From Cydia pomonella (taxonomy: Eukaryota > Arthropoda > Insecta > Lepidoptera > Tortricidae): a stretch of 64,000 bases of DNA. Shown here piece after piece: positions 22,576 through 34,941 of this stretch (positions within the stretch are counted from its first letter, which is position 1; the number at the start of each line of letters is the position of its first letter). Below the pieces are notes generated by a model. The model was not told the DNA's origin and made no database searches. It saw only the letters and a program-made list of their open reading frames with translations. A program made the position numbers and the translations under genes. The stretch covers positions 4,097,247 to 4,161,246 of the forward strand of contig NC_084723.1 of assembly GCF_033807575.1 (NCBI RefSeq), in the 5' to 3' direction.

Positions 22576-25500
22576 GTGTGTGCAGTGATGTGTGTCCTCT
22601 TGAAGAATTTTTGAGTTTCTGAGTTTTCTGTTTTGAAATCCTTAGCTAAATTTGTTAGTTGATAACATTTCAATTTTCTTTTTTTCCTTTAATATTCTGT
22701 GATACGTCATGCTTACCTACTCCTTGATTTTTAAGGATTCTTGCAGAAATTTTTAGTTTGGAAGTCCTATATTTACTTTTTAGAAAATCCATTACCTGAT
22801 TCAAAGGGTTACAATTTCTATTGAGATCCTTTGCAAAAGTTTTGTTTTAAAAACTCATTCTAAAGAAATTTTCATCATTTTTAATATTTACATTTTAAAC
22901 TTCTTTACGTTTTTTTTAGTGCAGTAGTTTTCTTTTATTTTATTTATGATTTACAAAAAAAAAACTCTTAAAATATAACAATAGCAATAACTAAACAGTT
23001 AAAATATAAAATCAGCGGATAGCAGTTGCAGTTGTAAATTCTGCGTGTTCTGACGGTTTTGAAAAAGTAGTATTACAGAGTTAAATTTATAAGGGTACAA
23101 CATGAATCTCGTATTTGCTTTTTTAGTTTCATTTAGTCAATACCAAAATACTAATACAAAACTTATCTACCATGATTTACTTACATTACCCTAAAGCATT
23201 TTAAGGTTGGTTCATTTTAAAAGAAGTATCCCACGGGCTCGTATGGACGCATTTTATTTCCTGTGCTGCGACTTTTTTTCGGCGTTTAAAGCTGGTGATT
23301 ATTTTTCTGTGCATATTTTTACTATTAGACACAGAAAAGTAAACTCCTGTATCTGCAAATGTTCAGTACCCCTAGTGTAAATAAATTCGATTTCGAAACG
23401 TGACGTACGCGTTTGCGTTAAGTCTCATTTTGTATGGGTTTTTGAACAGCGCGCCAAGCGGGACGTTTTGGAAAGTCAAAAATCTCATACAAAATGACAC
23501 TTAACGCAAACGCGTACGTCACGTTTCGCTGTCGAAAATATTTACACTAGGGGTACTGAAACTTGACGTTTATTCGAAACAGCGGTAGACAATTTCATGG
23601 ACTGCTCCAAAATATGATAAAATTTCAATTGTCCTTTTACTTTTGCCCACTAATTTTCCTTAACATTGTCTATGTATGATAACAATCTTAATTTTTTTTG
23701 TAATCTTTTTGCATTTTTTCGAGGATAATTTCTTCTGCTCTATATGGCCTAACCAAGGTTTGAACTCGCAATTTTTGACCACGACAAACATATGAAAATC
23801 TAATGTTATTCCCTCAAACTTAGCATCTTCTCCAACAAAACTTATCACCAACAGGAACGCGCCCTGAAATACGTTGAAAACCTCGCCACCGCCCGGGAAG
23901 TCAATATTGCCGATGGCATCAGCCTCCTCGGTTCCGGCTCCCCCCGGTCTGCCCGCTCCTTCGAACCACTGCCCGAAGACCCAGCTGCTCGCGAAAACCA
24001 AGTGGAGTCCAGACTGCTTGATGCTACAGCTGACTTCTTGGAGAACCATGTGATTCAACTTCGCATGCCTAAGAGCACTGTCGAAGATGTGAAGAGGTCG
24101 CTTGAGGAAGGTCAGTGTTGTTTACGTATTTTGGTTCCGTGCTTCCTATTTACGAAAATGATATGCTATTTTTTTAGATGCTATTGGAATAGTTGTTGCA
24201 AATTATGAAAACATGAAACTAAGTGTAATTTTTAACTCCACACCACCACGTACCATTGCTTTAAAAGCTCTTTTCATCAAGTTGATGCGAAATTGTTGTT
24301 TGTTTATTTTGTTTATTCTTACAACTAATAAGAGTGATAAATAACTAAAAATCATTACACGTGCGAAAAGGATTCGCAACTCGTGTAGATTTAAAATTAT
24401 TAGGGTTCAGGCGGTAAATTTGAACACACAACACAAGGTAAAAATTTGGCATTTGTAATCAAATTAATATAAAAAATCAAGATATAACATGCTTAAAGCG
24501 TAAATTTTTCATAGATACAAGATATTAATATACTTAACGTAATTGATCAAAAACTACAAAACTCTTCAATACAAAGTTTTGCAAATATTTAATGTTCCTT
24601 TTTTCATTCTAGTAACCCTGACATTTGTTGGAGAAAAAAAAAAAACTTTTACTAAAAATACAATAATCGTTTGTTCAATAGTTATACAATACAAGAGCTC
24701 TTGTTACGATACGTATCTGGAGCATTTAAATAATATAGTGGTCAAAACCGGACCCAAATAAGTGAAAGTTTGCCATGCAACTGTAATTATTTTTTGGTAC
24801 TTTGGGCCCTGCTCAGGTGCTTTTTAACTCATGAGAATGAGAACATGCTAAGTAGAAAACCTTGTTTGTAAATTAAATAAAATTACTCCAATTGTCTTCG
24901 TTCAACAAGATAAAGATACTTAACAAGATCACCGCAAAGAAATAGAACGCCCCAAAGCATCTTATTTCATTGTTGCAATATTACATAACATCGATGAATC
25001 GCTAACAGACAAAATTATGTCGCCAAATAAAACAGTTAGATCACAAGCTGTTAAAAGAGTTGTCGTATCTTTTATTTATTTTGGATAACTGGTTTCGGTC
25101 TCTGCGTCGCGCCATTGATACGCACAAAAAACATTTTAGAAGCCGTTGAAGATTTAACGATCGATGATTCATCAATCTACTCACTATCTTTATTAATTAC
25201 TTTATGTAGTAGGAATAAAAATAAAATAGGAGCAACAAAACTTTCTAAGGCATAAAATGATTTCTATATTTTATTATCTTAAGCATGTAATAACAGAAAC
25301 AAACTGCTTGCGTGATATGATATAGCACTCCATAAAAAAGTGGGAAACATTACGTAAAACTTTAGAAAGAAACGATTTGAAGCACTCTCGCCAAATTAAA
25401 TTAAATCCCGCAGAAAAACCAGTTTTAAAGGTGCGTGTGTGAGAATATTAAAATAGAAAGTTCGCAGTTACGGTAAGCGAGAAATTAATTAGTGTATAAA

Positions 25501-26725
25501 TGAGCAATAAAATTAATATTGAGCTGAGAAATCCGTAAACGGGCTTACATTGTGAACGGACATCCGTATCTCGATCACCAAGAGAGCGTACTAGTACATA
25601 CAGAGAAGAGGCTAGAAATCTCAATGGGCAAACGGGTCTTGCAGGAGTTTCTCTAACCTATTAACAAGCTTGATTATGGTGGAAAGCGGACGGATGGTCA
25701 AGTCTAGTTTTTGCCACATTTCCATAGTACTCGCCGCAAGTATGTAGGACTACATGTAACTAGTTTTAGAGATCCGTTAACGCGCCGTGATCGAAATCTC
25801 GATCGAGGATCGAGTAAAAGTCTCGCTCCAGGCGTTGACGAAATATGGAAGTAGGCTCGAGCTTTCGAATCGTAAGGTCGGGTAACCGATGCACTTTCTA
25901 GATGAACGAGACTGTTATGCAAACTGGACATAACATGAATTACAATGAAAGCGACATCGTTTAAAGTTCACGCGCTGAATTACAATCAGAAGTTTCAATT
26001 ACAAATTTCCTTTGAATCATCGGGTAGCAAGTCGAATTTAAATATTTCCTTTGGAATGTGGCACTCCTTACTCCACTTCCGAGTTAAGTCGGCCGCTTCG
26101 TTTATAGGCACTTTGAGGTACAAGTTTAATTTTACCGTTTTGATGTCATGTCTTGTTAAGTTTAACGCACATTGTAAAGTACCTAAGCAAAGCGCTGTCT
26201 AAATCTGCTTAGGAGCATAACATTTAACACTCAAGATTCATAATATATGACAACTTTCTATCCATAAGATACATAACAGCAATTAACACTATACACAGGT
26301 ACACTGACAACTTAGTAAACCTTAGTAATGTTTCCCTGAGTAAAAAGTACCTATATGTACCGGAGGGAACTAAATAAGAATTCTGAATCAAATGTATATT
26401 TTCAGGCCGTGGCAAGAAAAAGAAGCTGAAGCAGCTGATGCCCATCCTCGGCCTTCTGCAGCTCAAGATCCAGTCCCTCATTCCTCTGTTCCTGGGCATA
26501 ATTGCTTTCGCCGCAGTGAAGGGTCTGATGCTCGCCAAGGCCGCTCTCCTAGCCTCCGCTTTGGTCCTCCTGAAGAAGCTGCTGTCCAAGCATGAAAGTC
26601 ATGAGAGCTACGAGGTGGTAGCTCATCCTCACCACGAGGAGCACTTTAGCCACGGTGGTGGTCACGGAGGCTGGGGACGATCATCTGACGCCCAGAACAT
26701 GGCGTACAACGCCTACGCCAACTGA
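22441..26725 (+). CDS. Osiris-family protein A (DUF1676), three exons
   Basis: Spliced CDS join(22441-22575, 23855-24110, 26406-26725), 711 nt, 236 aa. Introns are GT-AG: 22576-23854 (phase 0) and 24111-26405 (phase 1, splitting Gly131). Residues 1-16 form a signal peptide (MKAFLLILVSVAVVSA). Cys35 and Cys43 lie in the SCxxxxxxxCLK motif typical of Osiris proteins. Exon 2 gives the acidic, Arg-rich DUF1676 middle. RGKKKK (132-137) precedes a long hydrophobic block (about 141-190), then YEVVAHPHH (199-207), a His/Gly-rich stretch and a C-terminal WGRSSDAQNMAY. Known for the family: insect-specific proteins of cuticle-secreting epithelia, in a conserved cluster; the molecular role is poorly defined. 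Seen here: codon third positions are GC-rich against AT-rich flanks, the frame stays open across both junctions, and a second Osiris gene lies 15 kb away. Family certainty is high; the Osi number is unknown. The splice sites are inferred without RNA data. Confidence 0.9.
22576..23854 (+). other. Intron 1 of Osiris A
   Basis: 1,279 bp, AT-rich, GT...AG. Its main structure is the palindromic MITE at 23362-23560. No other coding signal is seen. Confidence 0.8.
23362..23560. mobile_element. Palindromic MITE inside Osiris A intron 1
   Basis: TTCAGTACCCCTAGTGTAAA pairs with TTTACACTAGGGGTACTGAA; the inner AACGTGACGTACGCGTTTGC pairs with GCAAACGCGTACGTCACGTT. A core of about 50 bp separates the arms. 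Confidence 0.85.
23855..24110 (+). other. Exon 2 of Osiris A: central DUF1676 region
   Basis: Codes residues 46-130 (ERALKYVENL... to ...VKRSLEE) plus the first base of Gly131. The acceptor is ACCAACAG before GAACGC; the donor is GAG GAA G before GTCAGT. It is markedly more GC-rich than the introns. An antisense open frame over the same bases (23660-24058) is a shadow. Confidence 0.88.
24111..26405 (+). other. Intron 2 of Osiris A
   Basis: 2,295 bp, GTCAGT...TTTTCAG. Mostly unique AT-rich sequence. A more mixed-composition patch (about 25540-26200) holds open frames without recognisable domains. No further Osiris exon was identified. Confidence 0.75.
26406..26725 (+). other. Exon 3 of Osiris A: hydrophobic block and C-terminus
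   Basis: Begins after TTTTCAG with GC, completing Gly131, then RGKKKK, the Leu/Ala-rich hydrophobic segment, YEVVAHPHH and the WGRSSDAQNMAY ending; stop TGA at 26723-26725. The internal ATG at 26438 is not the start, because the frame is open through the splice junction to exon 2. Confidence 0.9.
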
Positions 26726-28680
26726 TACCTAAGATAGTTTAAGAAAGTTGATCCATCGATCAACTAGTCTATTTATCTTTGGTTAGTCTAGTTCGGACCT
26801 CAGATCGAGAATTAATTTATTGTCTTTATTTATTTAACTTATTGAAATCGAATGTTAATTTAGTTGTGTGAATGAGTGAATCTTGTCTTCGTTTTGTAAA
26901 GTCATGTCTGTTACTCGTATCATCTTGTTGTCTTCTACTGCAGTACCTGCTATTTTTATTGTATGTTTATATTTCTTAGTACAAATCATTATAGCTTTAA
27001 TTGTATCACCACCTTTATAATTATGTACATATATTTATATTTAAGTACTTATAATAATGTGTTCATCATGACTAGTCGTATTATTATGTATCTCTATAAT
27101 TGTTCTTTTCCATAGGTATATATTATTTTATGTGTATTTTATACATATATCTTTTGTAAATATGTTTCATATCGAAGTATATGTTTAAACCATTGTTAAT
27201 GCATCTTTGTTTAAAATATTATTATATTGTATATAAATTATATATTAGTTAATACTAATATTTTCATCTATATTTGCTAATATGTATTTATTATCTAACT
27301 AGGAAACAAATATTTTTTGATTTATGTTATTTATGTAGTCTCTCTTTACACTCACTTTTGTATTTTTTTGTGTATGTGTATATAATGTATTTCAGTTTAC
27401 AATTTGTATTAATTTTCCAAATATTTAATATGTGAATCTTTTTATTTCTTGCTCTTTATTACATGTATTTTTAAGTTGTACAAATCTACTCTTCGTTTAT
27501 TATTATATAATAATATCATAATGGGCCATGCATAAACTAAAGATGAAAATATATCAGTCATTCATATTTTAATCCGACGTTTTATTTTATTAAACCTATC
27601 GAAACTATTGATTGAAAATCTTATTACATCAGATGATTTAACTAAATCCTATGACTCCTCAAGTTCTCACTCCGAAAATCATTACGGCGTCACTAAATCG
27701 CATTTATTGTAATCAGTTTTACTATGAATTCCAAATGTTAGTAGCAAAGTATATAACACAGTGTTTTTTTTATAAATTTCATATTTTTATGATATACAAA
27801 TTAGGGTTATAGAAAAGACCGTCGCCTTGTAACATTATATTTTTTTTGTCACCATACCTTAATAATCATATTATAACATGAATATTAAGTAGATAAAGAT
27901 ACGTAACTAAGACCTGTAAAATTTATAATATTTATGTAATCATTCACAGCGCCTGGTGTTGAATTAGAAACCAAACTTTCATAATCATAATCAGAATCAT
28001 TTATTAGTTCATCATGTTCATGTTCGTAATCATGTTCTTAAAATTAAATTAGGTAACGAACAGAACAAAATACATTAAAATAACTATGTTTGTATTAGTC
28101 GAGATAGGTTTCCTTCTTATTCATGTCACTATACATAATATAATTATGATATCTTTGTAAATGTTGAAACAGGATATATTTTTTAACTTTTTTACATATT
28201 TTACACCAAAAGAAAGGAGATCAACGCACATTCAGTTAAGGTTTCTTAAAGCTTATTAAAGAAAAAACTCGGTGAATACTTTCACCATCTTTAATAAAAT
28301 TGTTTTAGTACCAATGCTACAAAACCAAAGCCATGCTTTAATAACAAGGAACATACTATTCTTAGTGAAGTGCATCCAACTGATACGCATATAAAATGGC
28401 TTATCGCAACAAAACGCAGTACCTTAGAGTGAATATATTATAAATTGAACTCACACAAAATTTCCACCTTAAGTCTAAAACAAAAAGGTATACATTTAAA
28501 TAACCAATTCTTGTGCATTGGATTATTTTCGCTAAACTAGATCTCTGGCACATTTATATGGCCGCAAATGCAAGTCAGGCTGAAAATGAAAGCACTTTAT
28601 GTGGTATTGTGGCTGTAGCTTTACTTTCTGCCACAGATCACAAGAGACTTTAGTGTTGGGAAGAGGTACTCGAGTCTTTT
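26726..28680 (+). other. 3' flank of Osiris A, AT-rich
   Basis: No canonical AATAAA occurs soon after the stop codon. The first clear one I noticed is AATAAA at 28293-28298, so the polyadenylation site is unresolved. The stretch is strongly AT-rich (many TATA and TTAT runs). No gene is seen. Confidence 0.5.
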
Positions 28681-28689
28681 AAAACTTTT

Positions 28690-28915
28690 TTATTATATAG
28701 GAGTCCGACAAGCAGACAAATCGCCCGATGATAAGCGACTACTGTCGCCCATGGACACCCGAGGGTTTTAAGTGCGTTTCCAGCCTTCGATATGGGTGTA
28801 CGCTCGTTTCTCGAATTTGTAGGTATTGACCCGGACAGGTAGGCGACAGTATTTTCCACAGCATAACTGTGCGGAGCAGAAAGTTTCTGGAGAAACCACA
28901 CAGTTGATTACTGTC
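28690..28915 (-). mobile_element. Jockey-type LINE 3' end, diverged
   Basis: AGGAGTCCGACAAGCAGACA ... GGGTTTTAAGTGCGTTTCC ... GCAGAAAGTTTCTGGAGAAA is a degraded version of the 8258-8660 element, same orientation. Confidence 0.7.
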
Positions 28916-30785
28916 AACTATCTAATATAAAGATAAATTTGGTAATCAACTCAGACTTACAGAAAAGTCTGTATTCGGTAAACCTCCGGGTCTTTTAATG
29001 ATTCGAGGTTTTGGGTGTGGAAATTTATCATACTAGCCAAAAAAAAATTAAAAACTGTAAAACCAGAAATTATTTGATCATTTGTAAGCCCAACCTATAT
29101 TAATTTATAGTGTGGTTACCATTTTACAATAAACAAAGTTATAAATACACGTAAATACGTGTATCCCTATTGGGTTATATTCCGCCTAGGGTACCTATAA
29201 AGCTTTTTGGCATCAGACTAAAAATAAATACTATTATATTATAAGTATTTTTTGTATCCCCGTCACTTGCATGCGATGACCATTTCTAGAAATGTTAAAA
29301 ACTTTTCAGGATTCTGTACCTAGTTAAAATTCGATTTTTTTTAAACATTTGAGGTTTCTGTACCTAGTTAAAACTCGAGAATTTTTACTTTACTTAGTAT
29401 CTAAAATAGTAAAAACGGATGGATTATTTTTAAGGATTCCAAAGACTCTTAGTCTCTGTGTTAGTTCGAGTTTTTACCAACACTAGCGTAGTAGTTCTAT
29501 GCTTTCTGCTAATGCAGTTTCTATGTATGTTAGATAGGCTAAGTTTCTTTTGTGTCTATGTGGTATGTGCAGCAAGTATTTCACATACTTTTATTTGTCA
29601 GGAAAGTGTAATTACATCGTTTACGATGTCAAAACGGTTTTGTTTTGTTGACATTGCAGAAATAATTATTATACCAGGTGCCCACGAGGAACCCGAGAGA
29701 TTTTAACCACGCATTTCCGAAGCCAAAAGAAGGAAAAAATGTTATATGAGTTTAGGCCAACTTCACAAAAAAGTTTTTTTTTTGTTTATTTTTTCGATTT
29801 TTTGTATGTAGCTGTTTGTACATAAAATGTAAACGTTATTTGTAAAAGTGTAGCTCAAAAGTAATTTGAACTTTTGTAAAACCTATTTTTTGCAAAGTGT
29901 TATTTGTCACTTTCTCCATCTATTAATGAGGATATTTGGACTAGGTCCCATAGTGGCAACGTCGCCATCAAAAAGGCGTTTTGCACTAAGTAACAATTAA
30001 AATATGCTTTTTGTAAGTGACTTTAACTCTGAAATTAGGGGAAATCCAAAAAGTTTATAGGACATTTTATTTTACTGTCAATATATTTATGAGAATATTC
30101 TGTATGTACACAAAAACATTGCCAGTTTTCATAAAAACTGTGAAATACATTAATACTAGACATAAGTTTTAAGAAAAATAAACCGACTTCAATCAGGGAG
30201 ACAGGTGAAAGAACGATTATTGTTGATTTTAGATTTCATACAATATGCCTAATTATGTAGAAAAGGAGGTAACATGTTTTTTTTTGCCACTGCACCCACC
30301 TTCACACAAAGAGCAGGCGCGAGCGGAACCTCAAAAATGTGAAAATTTTAGAAATCGAGGTTTCATTCATGAAATTCTCCTCCTCCAAAACTTAAATACT
30401 TAATCGTAACGAAATTTCGGGAACGCAATGAGAAAGAAATTATCTGTGTTTGATCGATTTGATTTTATGCGTTTATTGTTATTTATTGCGTATTAGCGCT
30501 GTTTGAAGTAACCTACTTCTTAATAAAACAAAAATGTCAAAAAAGCAAAACGTACAGACACTAGTGATAGTGAAGTCATATAATAAAAATTCGGCCAAAT
30601 TTCGGAGAAATAATATCGATAGCCGTTGTACAGAAAAATTACCAGTAATATTTCCTCTTAAGGACGGCAAGCACGTTATAGCCATTTTGACAGCCGGCAG
30701 CCAGTGGGTTAGCAGGTCTCGGAATGCGCGTCGGGCTGCTGACACATTTAATGTATCCACACAGGTGCGAGTGGACTTCCAGTAT
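28916..30785. other. AT-rich intergenic stretch
   Basis: No recognised gene. Short open frames (29458-29706, 30534-30797) lack known domains. Confidence 0.4.
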
Positions 30786-30920
30786 TCTTTTTTATGATAC
30801 AGGAGGCAAACGAGCAGACGGATCACCTGATGGTAAGCGATTACCGCCGCCTATTGACACCTGCAACACCAGAGGGGTTGTAAGTGCGTTGCCGGTATTT
30901 AAGATAGGAGTACGCTCTTT
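30786..30920 (-). mobile_element. Jockey-type LINE 3' UTR fragment
   Basis: TTTTTTATGATACAGGAGGC ... TCACCTGATGGTAAGCGATT ... CACCAGAGGGGTTGTAAGTG; matches the end of the 8258 and 50460 copies. Confidence 0.75.
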
Positions 30921-31029
30921 ATGTACTATATAATATTTTCTTTATTCATTTCGGGTCCTAGCATAGGTTTTTTAAAAGTAAAATAGAAAAACACTTAAAA
31001 GGTAATACAAAACTATATAAACAGATTAT

Positions 31030-31440
31030 AAAAAATCTAACCTAGGGTGTCGCCAGCAGCAGGGCAGCGCCCAAGCTGCCGGTGGTCAGGGCTGTAGAAA
31101 GAAGAACCGTCGGACTATCCGCGCCGTGTCCAAGACTACGGCCTTCTGCATCTGACCCTAGATCCAACCATCTAGCGAGAGTCCCTCAAGGTGCTGGTCG
31201 AGACACTTCGCTCTGAAGCATTATGATTATGTCTCCGTTTTAAAACTCTCTGGTCTTTCGCGGCCGGTCGGTTTAAGTGGCGTGCGTGGGGATATAGATA
31301 CAGCCCGTTTTGGAGAGATTTGAAGTCATGTATAACGCCTGCTGGAACTCATTCACGGGAACATCAATCGATACTCGTAAACCGGTTTCAGGAAGCATTA
31401 GATGCTATTGTAGATAATATGGAAAGAGCACTGGTCTTGG
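31030..31440. other. GC-richer patch, possibly a LINE 3' UTR
   Basis: GTCGCCAGCAGCAGGGCAGC ... GTCGGACTATCCGCGCCGTG ... CTACGGCCTTCTGCATCTG. The composition contrasts with its surroundings and the wording feels like a LINE tail, but I cannot identify the family. Confidence 0.35.
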
Positions 31441-31454
31441 GTTTAAGTGTGTAT

Positions 31455-31590
31455 TATTGAGGTTATTGTGTCCCACTGCTGGGCAAAGGCCAGTCTTCGG
31501 CCATTTTTTAAAAAGGTGTTTAGCTCGTCTCGCCATCGCCGACGTGGTCTGCCAAATCCCCGTTTCGAGCTGCGCTGCTGCTCTGTGGTA
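31455..31590 (-). mobile_element. LINE 3' end scrap (CCTTTGCCCAGCAGTGGGAC)
   Basis: On the - strand it ends with GGCCTTTGCCCAGCAGTGGG, as in the RTE-like element ending at 1545; upstream GGCGATGGCGAGACGAG codes an RR-rich RT tail. Confidence 0.6.
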
Positions 31591-31864
31591 CTCTTATATA
31601 CGACATACATACAACAGACATCAGTGTAAGCATACGCTCAAAATAATTATCAATTATCGGGCTGAATAAGCGAGAGAGCGGAAGTGAGGACTTTCCTGTG
31701 ATTCCTCACAGCTCGTACACAGGCAGCAATACAGTAAATATTATCTTGTTTCCCATAAGAAAAACAAAAATGCAATTACTTTTGAATTTCTAAATTTACA
31801 CAAATTATTCCATTGATTTTATTAACATCATACAGCATGTTTTTATAGTCATTGTTTTTGTAGT

Positions 31865-32152
31865 TATTGGACTACGGCTACGTCCAAAAGAGAGGTATGG
31901 GCATTGTGAATATCATCTCGCTTTGTGTGGTAGGGCACAGCCAGTGGATGTCATTCCAGATCTAGAGCAGAGCCCAACTGGGGAAGTACCTCCACCTTAC
32001 AGAAAACCGCAGCCAAATAGAGCTCAACAAAGGGGTTAGGGTCGGCAACTCGCATGTAACTCGTCTGGAGTTGCAGGCGTACATAGGCTACGGAGACTGC
32101 TTACCATCAGGCGGGCCGTATGCTTATTTGCCACCGACGTAGTGTAAAAAAA
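31865..32152 (+). mobile_element. LINE end, TATACTACGTC family
   Basis: GACTACGGCTACGTCCAAAA ... TCTGGAGTTGCAGGCGTACA ... TGCCACCGACGTAGTGTAAA and an A-run; oriented opposite to 18465-18765 and 43858-44100. Confidence 0.75.
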
Positions 32153-33605
32153 AATAGTCACCTGCAATAATTTACGATCGTCATACTGAGCTACTTTTAC
32201 CGTGGGAATCGTGGGATCAACTTAAAAAATTTGGCTTTGTCTGATTTGATATGTTGTATTAATAGGAGACTCAATACTATTTTCGCAATTTCGGTATTGG
32301 TCAAAAAGTTATTTTAATACAAAAAGTAAAGATTGTGTGTCACAAAAAGCTCTCATGACATAATAATCCATATTTTAAAATAGCGACATCTTTGTTCTAC
32401 ATGAGCGAACTAAAACAAAAGAAAGCTTTCTAAACACTCACATGAAGATTCACCCATGTCATATAGATGGACATAATAAGATTAATAAGTTTAGTAGCTA
32501 ACATTGCATTATATAAGTAATTATAAGTTCATTCTCTTTATTTTAAATAGTAAAGTTATCCATTGCAATGACAAAAAAAGTTTCCTTTAATTTTCTTTAC
32601 GAATGAATTATCTTCTTCAGCGCCATCTATGAGAAAACGCTTGAACTACAATCACGGCCATGTTTGTTTACAAAACGAACAGAAGTTCAAGGCTTCGCCG
32701 CGCGGGTCGTTTTACCGTCTGGTAGTAAACGGTCAATGCCCGAGAAAAAAAAACAACTGAGACTGTAATAATGCACTTTGTGGTTTATTCTTTTATTTTC
32801 GGCGTTCACTGCTAGGTTGTTAGCCTTGTTTATGTTTTTTTCTGTTTCGCGTGGGTCATTCATCTTAAGTTGTTGTCGGGTCAATATTTGAAAGGAACAA
32901 AAAGCACTATTTATCCAAATAGAGTTTTAGTTTCACACATTACCTTCTAGTACATATTATCAGACTGTAATTTAATTTTCTTACCTATTTATATTCAAAC
33001 ACATAAATAATATTAGGCGGAATGTATATTTTTTTAAATAATCGCCCGATTTATTTGCTATAATTATTATGTCTAAATGTTTATTCATATAGGCCTCTGA
33101 CAGATAAAATTACAAAACATCAATCCAGCCAATTCACATTCCTCACTGTTTACTCAGTTAGGTAATTCTGTTTCACACTTTACTATCAAGGTTACTACGT
33201 CCATTCGGGTTACGTGAGGTTGCTGTCGTTTTATTGTAGCCGTCGCGGCCTAGATGGCGCAACGGAGCTTGTTTTGTTTCTTTTTGTGTTAGATTCGGTT
33301 TTTGAATGATATTGCAGTTTTTGTTGGGATGAGGTTGGTTTATCTTGATCTTGATTTAAAAGATTTTAAAGTGCGGATTTTCATAATAAACTACAAAACA
33401 ATAAACCATTTAAAGTACCAAAAAACTATAAGCTAAGTTTTAATTTTCTAATAAAGTGCCTACTTGAGATTAGTTGAGATACGACAAGACAACTATGAAA
33501 ATAATCCGCCGTAGGAGACGTTCAAAGTGTTAAGGCATTATGTTTTCGATGGCAGGTACAAATATTTAAGCCATTTTTTTAAAAAAAGTGTTATTCGAAT
33601 CGTAG
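32153..33605. other. AT-rich intergenic stretch
   Basis: No gene recognised. Isolated GCGCCATCTA-type words (32620, 33250) recur in the window. Confidence 0.4.
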
Positions 33606-34035
33606 TAGCGTCATTAAGGCTGTTAGACCACCATCATTGCTACTGCTACTGACTTCTGTCTATAATCTTCTGCGAGGAAACTCGGACTGCCCTAAACTGG
33701 TTGCACAAGCCGTACGCCTGTTCGTTTTCCGACCGCAAAGTCGTCATTTATTAGCTGTGCCTAAAACACGCACTATGTCCCATGGCAAATCACCGCTTGT
33801 CCGCGCTCTTCACCTCGCATCAGCACCGGAATGTGATGTATTTGCAAGTAGTTAGTTGGATCTGTGTAAAGAGTGTATGAAGTTCTGTGAGAGGATGGAT
33901 AAACGTGAATCTTCCGTCTTGTATTAGTTTAAGACTGTATCATGTACCTAGTCAGTATAATACTGTATGTCTTAAATCTCACAGTGTATTAGTTCGCTGA
34001 AATGCTGTGTAATTTTTAAATCAATAAAAAAATAA
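33606..34035 (+). mobile_element. LINE ORF C-terminus and 3' UTR (Jockey/R1-like)
   Basis: One frame reads SVYNLLRGNSDCPKLVAQAV, RLFVFRPQSRHLLAVPKTRT, then GKSPLVRALHLASAPECDVF-ASS-stop at 33855. This looks like the C-terminus of LINE ORF2 proteins. It ends in an AATAAAAAAATAA tail near 34035. Upstream RT is missing. Confidence 0.65.
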
Positions 34036-34557
34036 CCCACTGAGCGCTAAAAATCCTCTAAGGCGTCATACTGGTTAATAACGATTTGATGGAGTAGGAA
34101 CTTTTTCAAAGCAATCTTCATGCTTTCAACAAATGCAGCGCATATTAGTCTAAAATTTTACACCAAGGCAATGCTTAGACATTTAGAAATATACCATTAA
34201 ATCAGAAAACAGTAACTCATTAAAAAAACTGTATGTACTTGAAAATAAAAAAGCATAACGTTTTCCTACTACATATAATTGTCAATAAATGCGTATTACA
34301 CACAGAAAGTATGTTGTATGAGAAATTATAATAATGAGATAGAACATTAAATCTTGTACTAAAAGTGAAAGTACACATGAAAACGCGGTTTAACATTTTA
34401 TATGAAGCGTGGATTTTAGGCAGGCTTTTGACATGGTCGTACTACGGTCACGGGTATTAAATTACGATGAAGGTGCCGTGACGAATGGCGCGAAATTAGT
34501 TCTTCGCCTGGTGTTTGAACTTCAAACGAGCGTATTCAATGAAAAACTTGTAAATTT

Positions 34558-34605
34558 ATTATCATTAAATAATTCGTCTGTATAGACGAATTCTTTAATG
34601 ATAAT
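34558..34605. repeat. Short strong hairpin
   Basis: Arms of 22 bp (ATTATCATTAAATAATTCGTCT and its complement with one mismatch) around a GTAT loop. No copy seen elsewhere in the window. Confidence 0.7.
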
Positions 34606-34774
34606 ATTCAATAAGATGTGACAAATACTATTTGGTATACTAAATGAGAATACATTTAAATATATGTGATTAAATTATATAATGCCATAATTGATTAAAC
34701 ATTAGTATTAATATAAGATAGACAAAATATAACATAAGTATAGAAATAAGACATTTTAATGCCCTCACATGTAG

Positions 34775-34941
34775 TACAGTCAGCATCAAAAGTAGCGGAT
34801 CAAATAAAACTTCATAAGTATCATTCTGTAACGGCTTAACAAAAAGTGATGTATTTAATACAGAACAACTAAGACTGTAAAATATATACTTTTGAACGCA
34901 AATTTTATCTATATTTGGAAAAGTTATCCGGGATGACTGTA
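34775..34941. mobile_element. MITE, TACAGTCAGCATCAAAAGTA family
   Basis: Ends TACAGTCAGCATC and GGGATGACTGTA are imperfect inverted repeats. The interior (AAAAGTAGCGGATCAAATA, TATACTTTTGAACG) matches a common lepidopteran repeat pattern. Confidence 0.65.

Noticed and set aside
23660..24058. 132-codon antisense frame
   Set aside because: Mirror of Osiris A exon 2; no signal of its own.
25704..25931. Possible extra exon in Osiris A intron 2
   Set aside because: Antisense to the gene, no Osiris similarity, and exons 2 and 3 already join in frame.
26224..26589. 121-codon - strand frame
   Set aside because: Antisense over Osiris A exon 3 and the adjacent intron.
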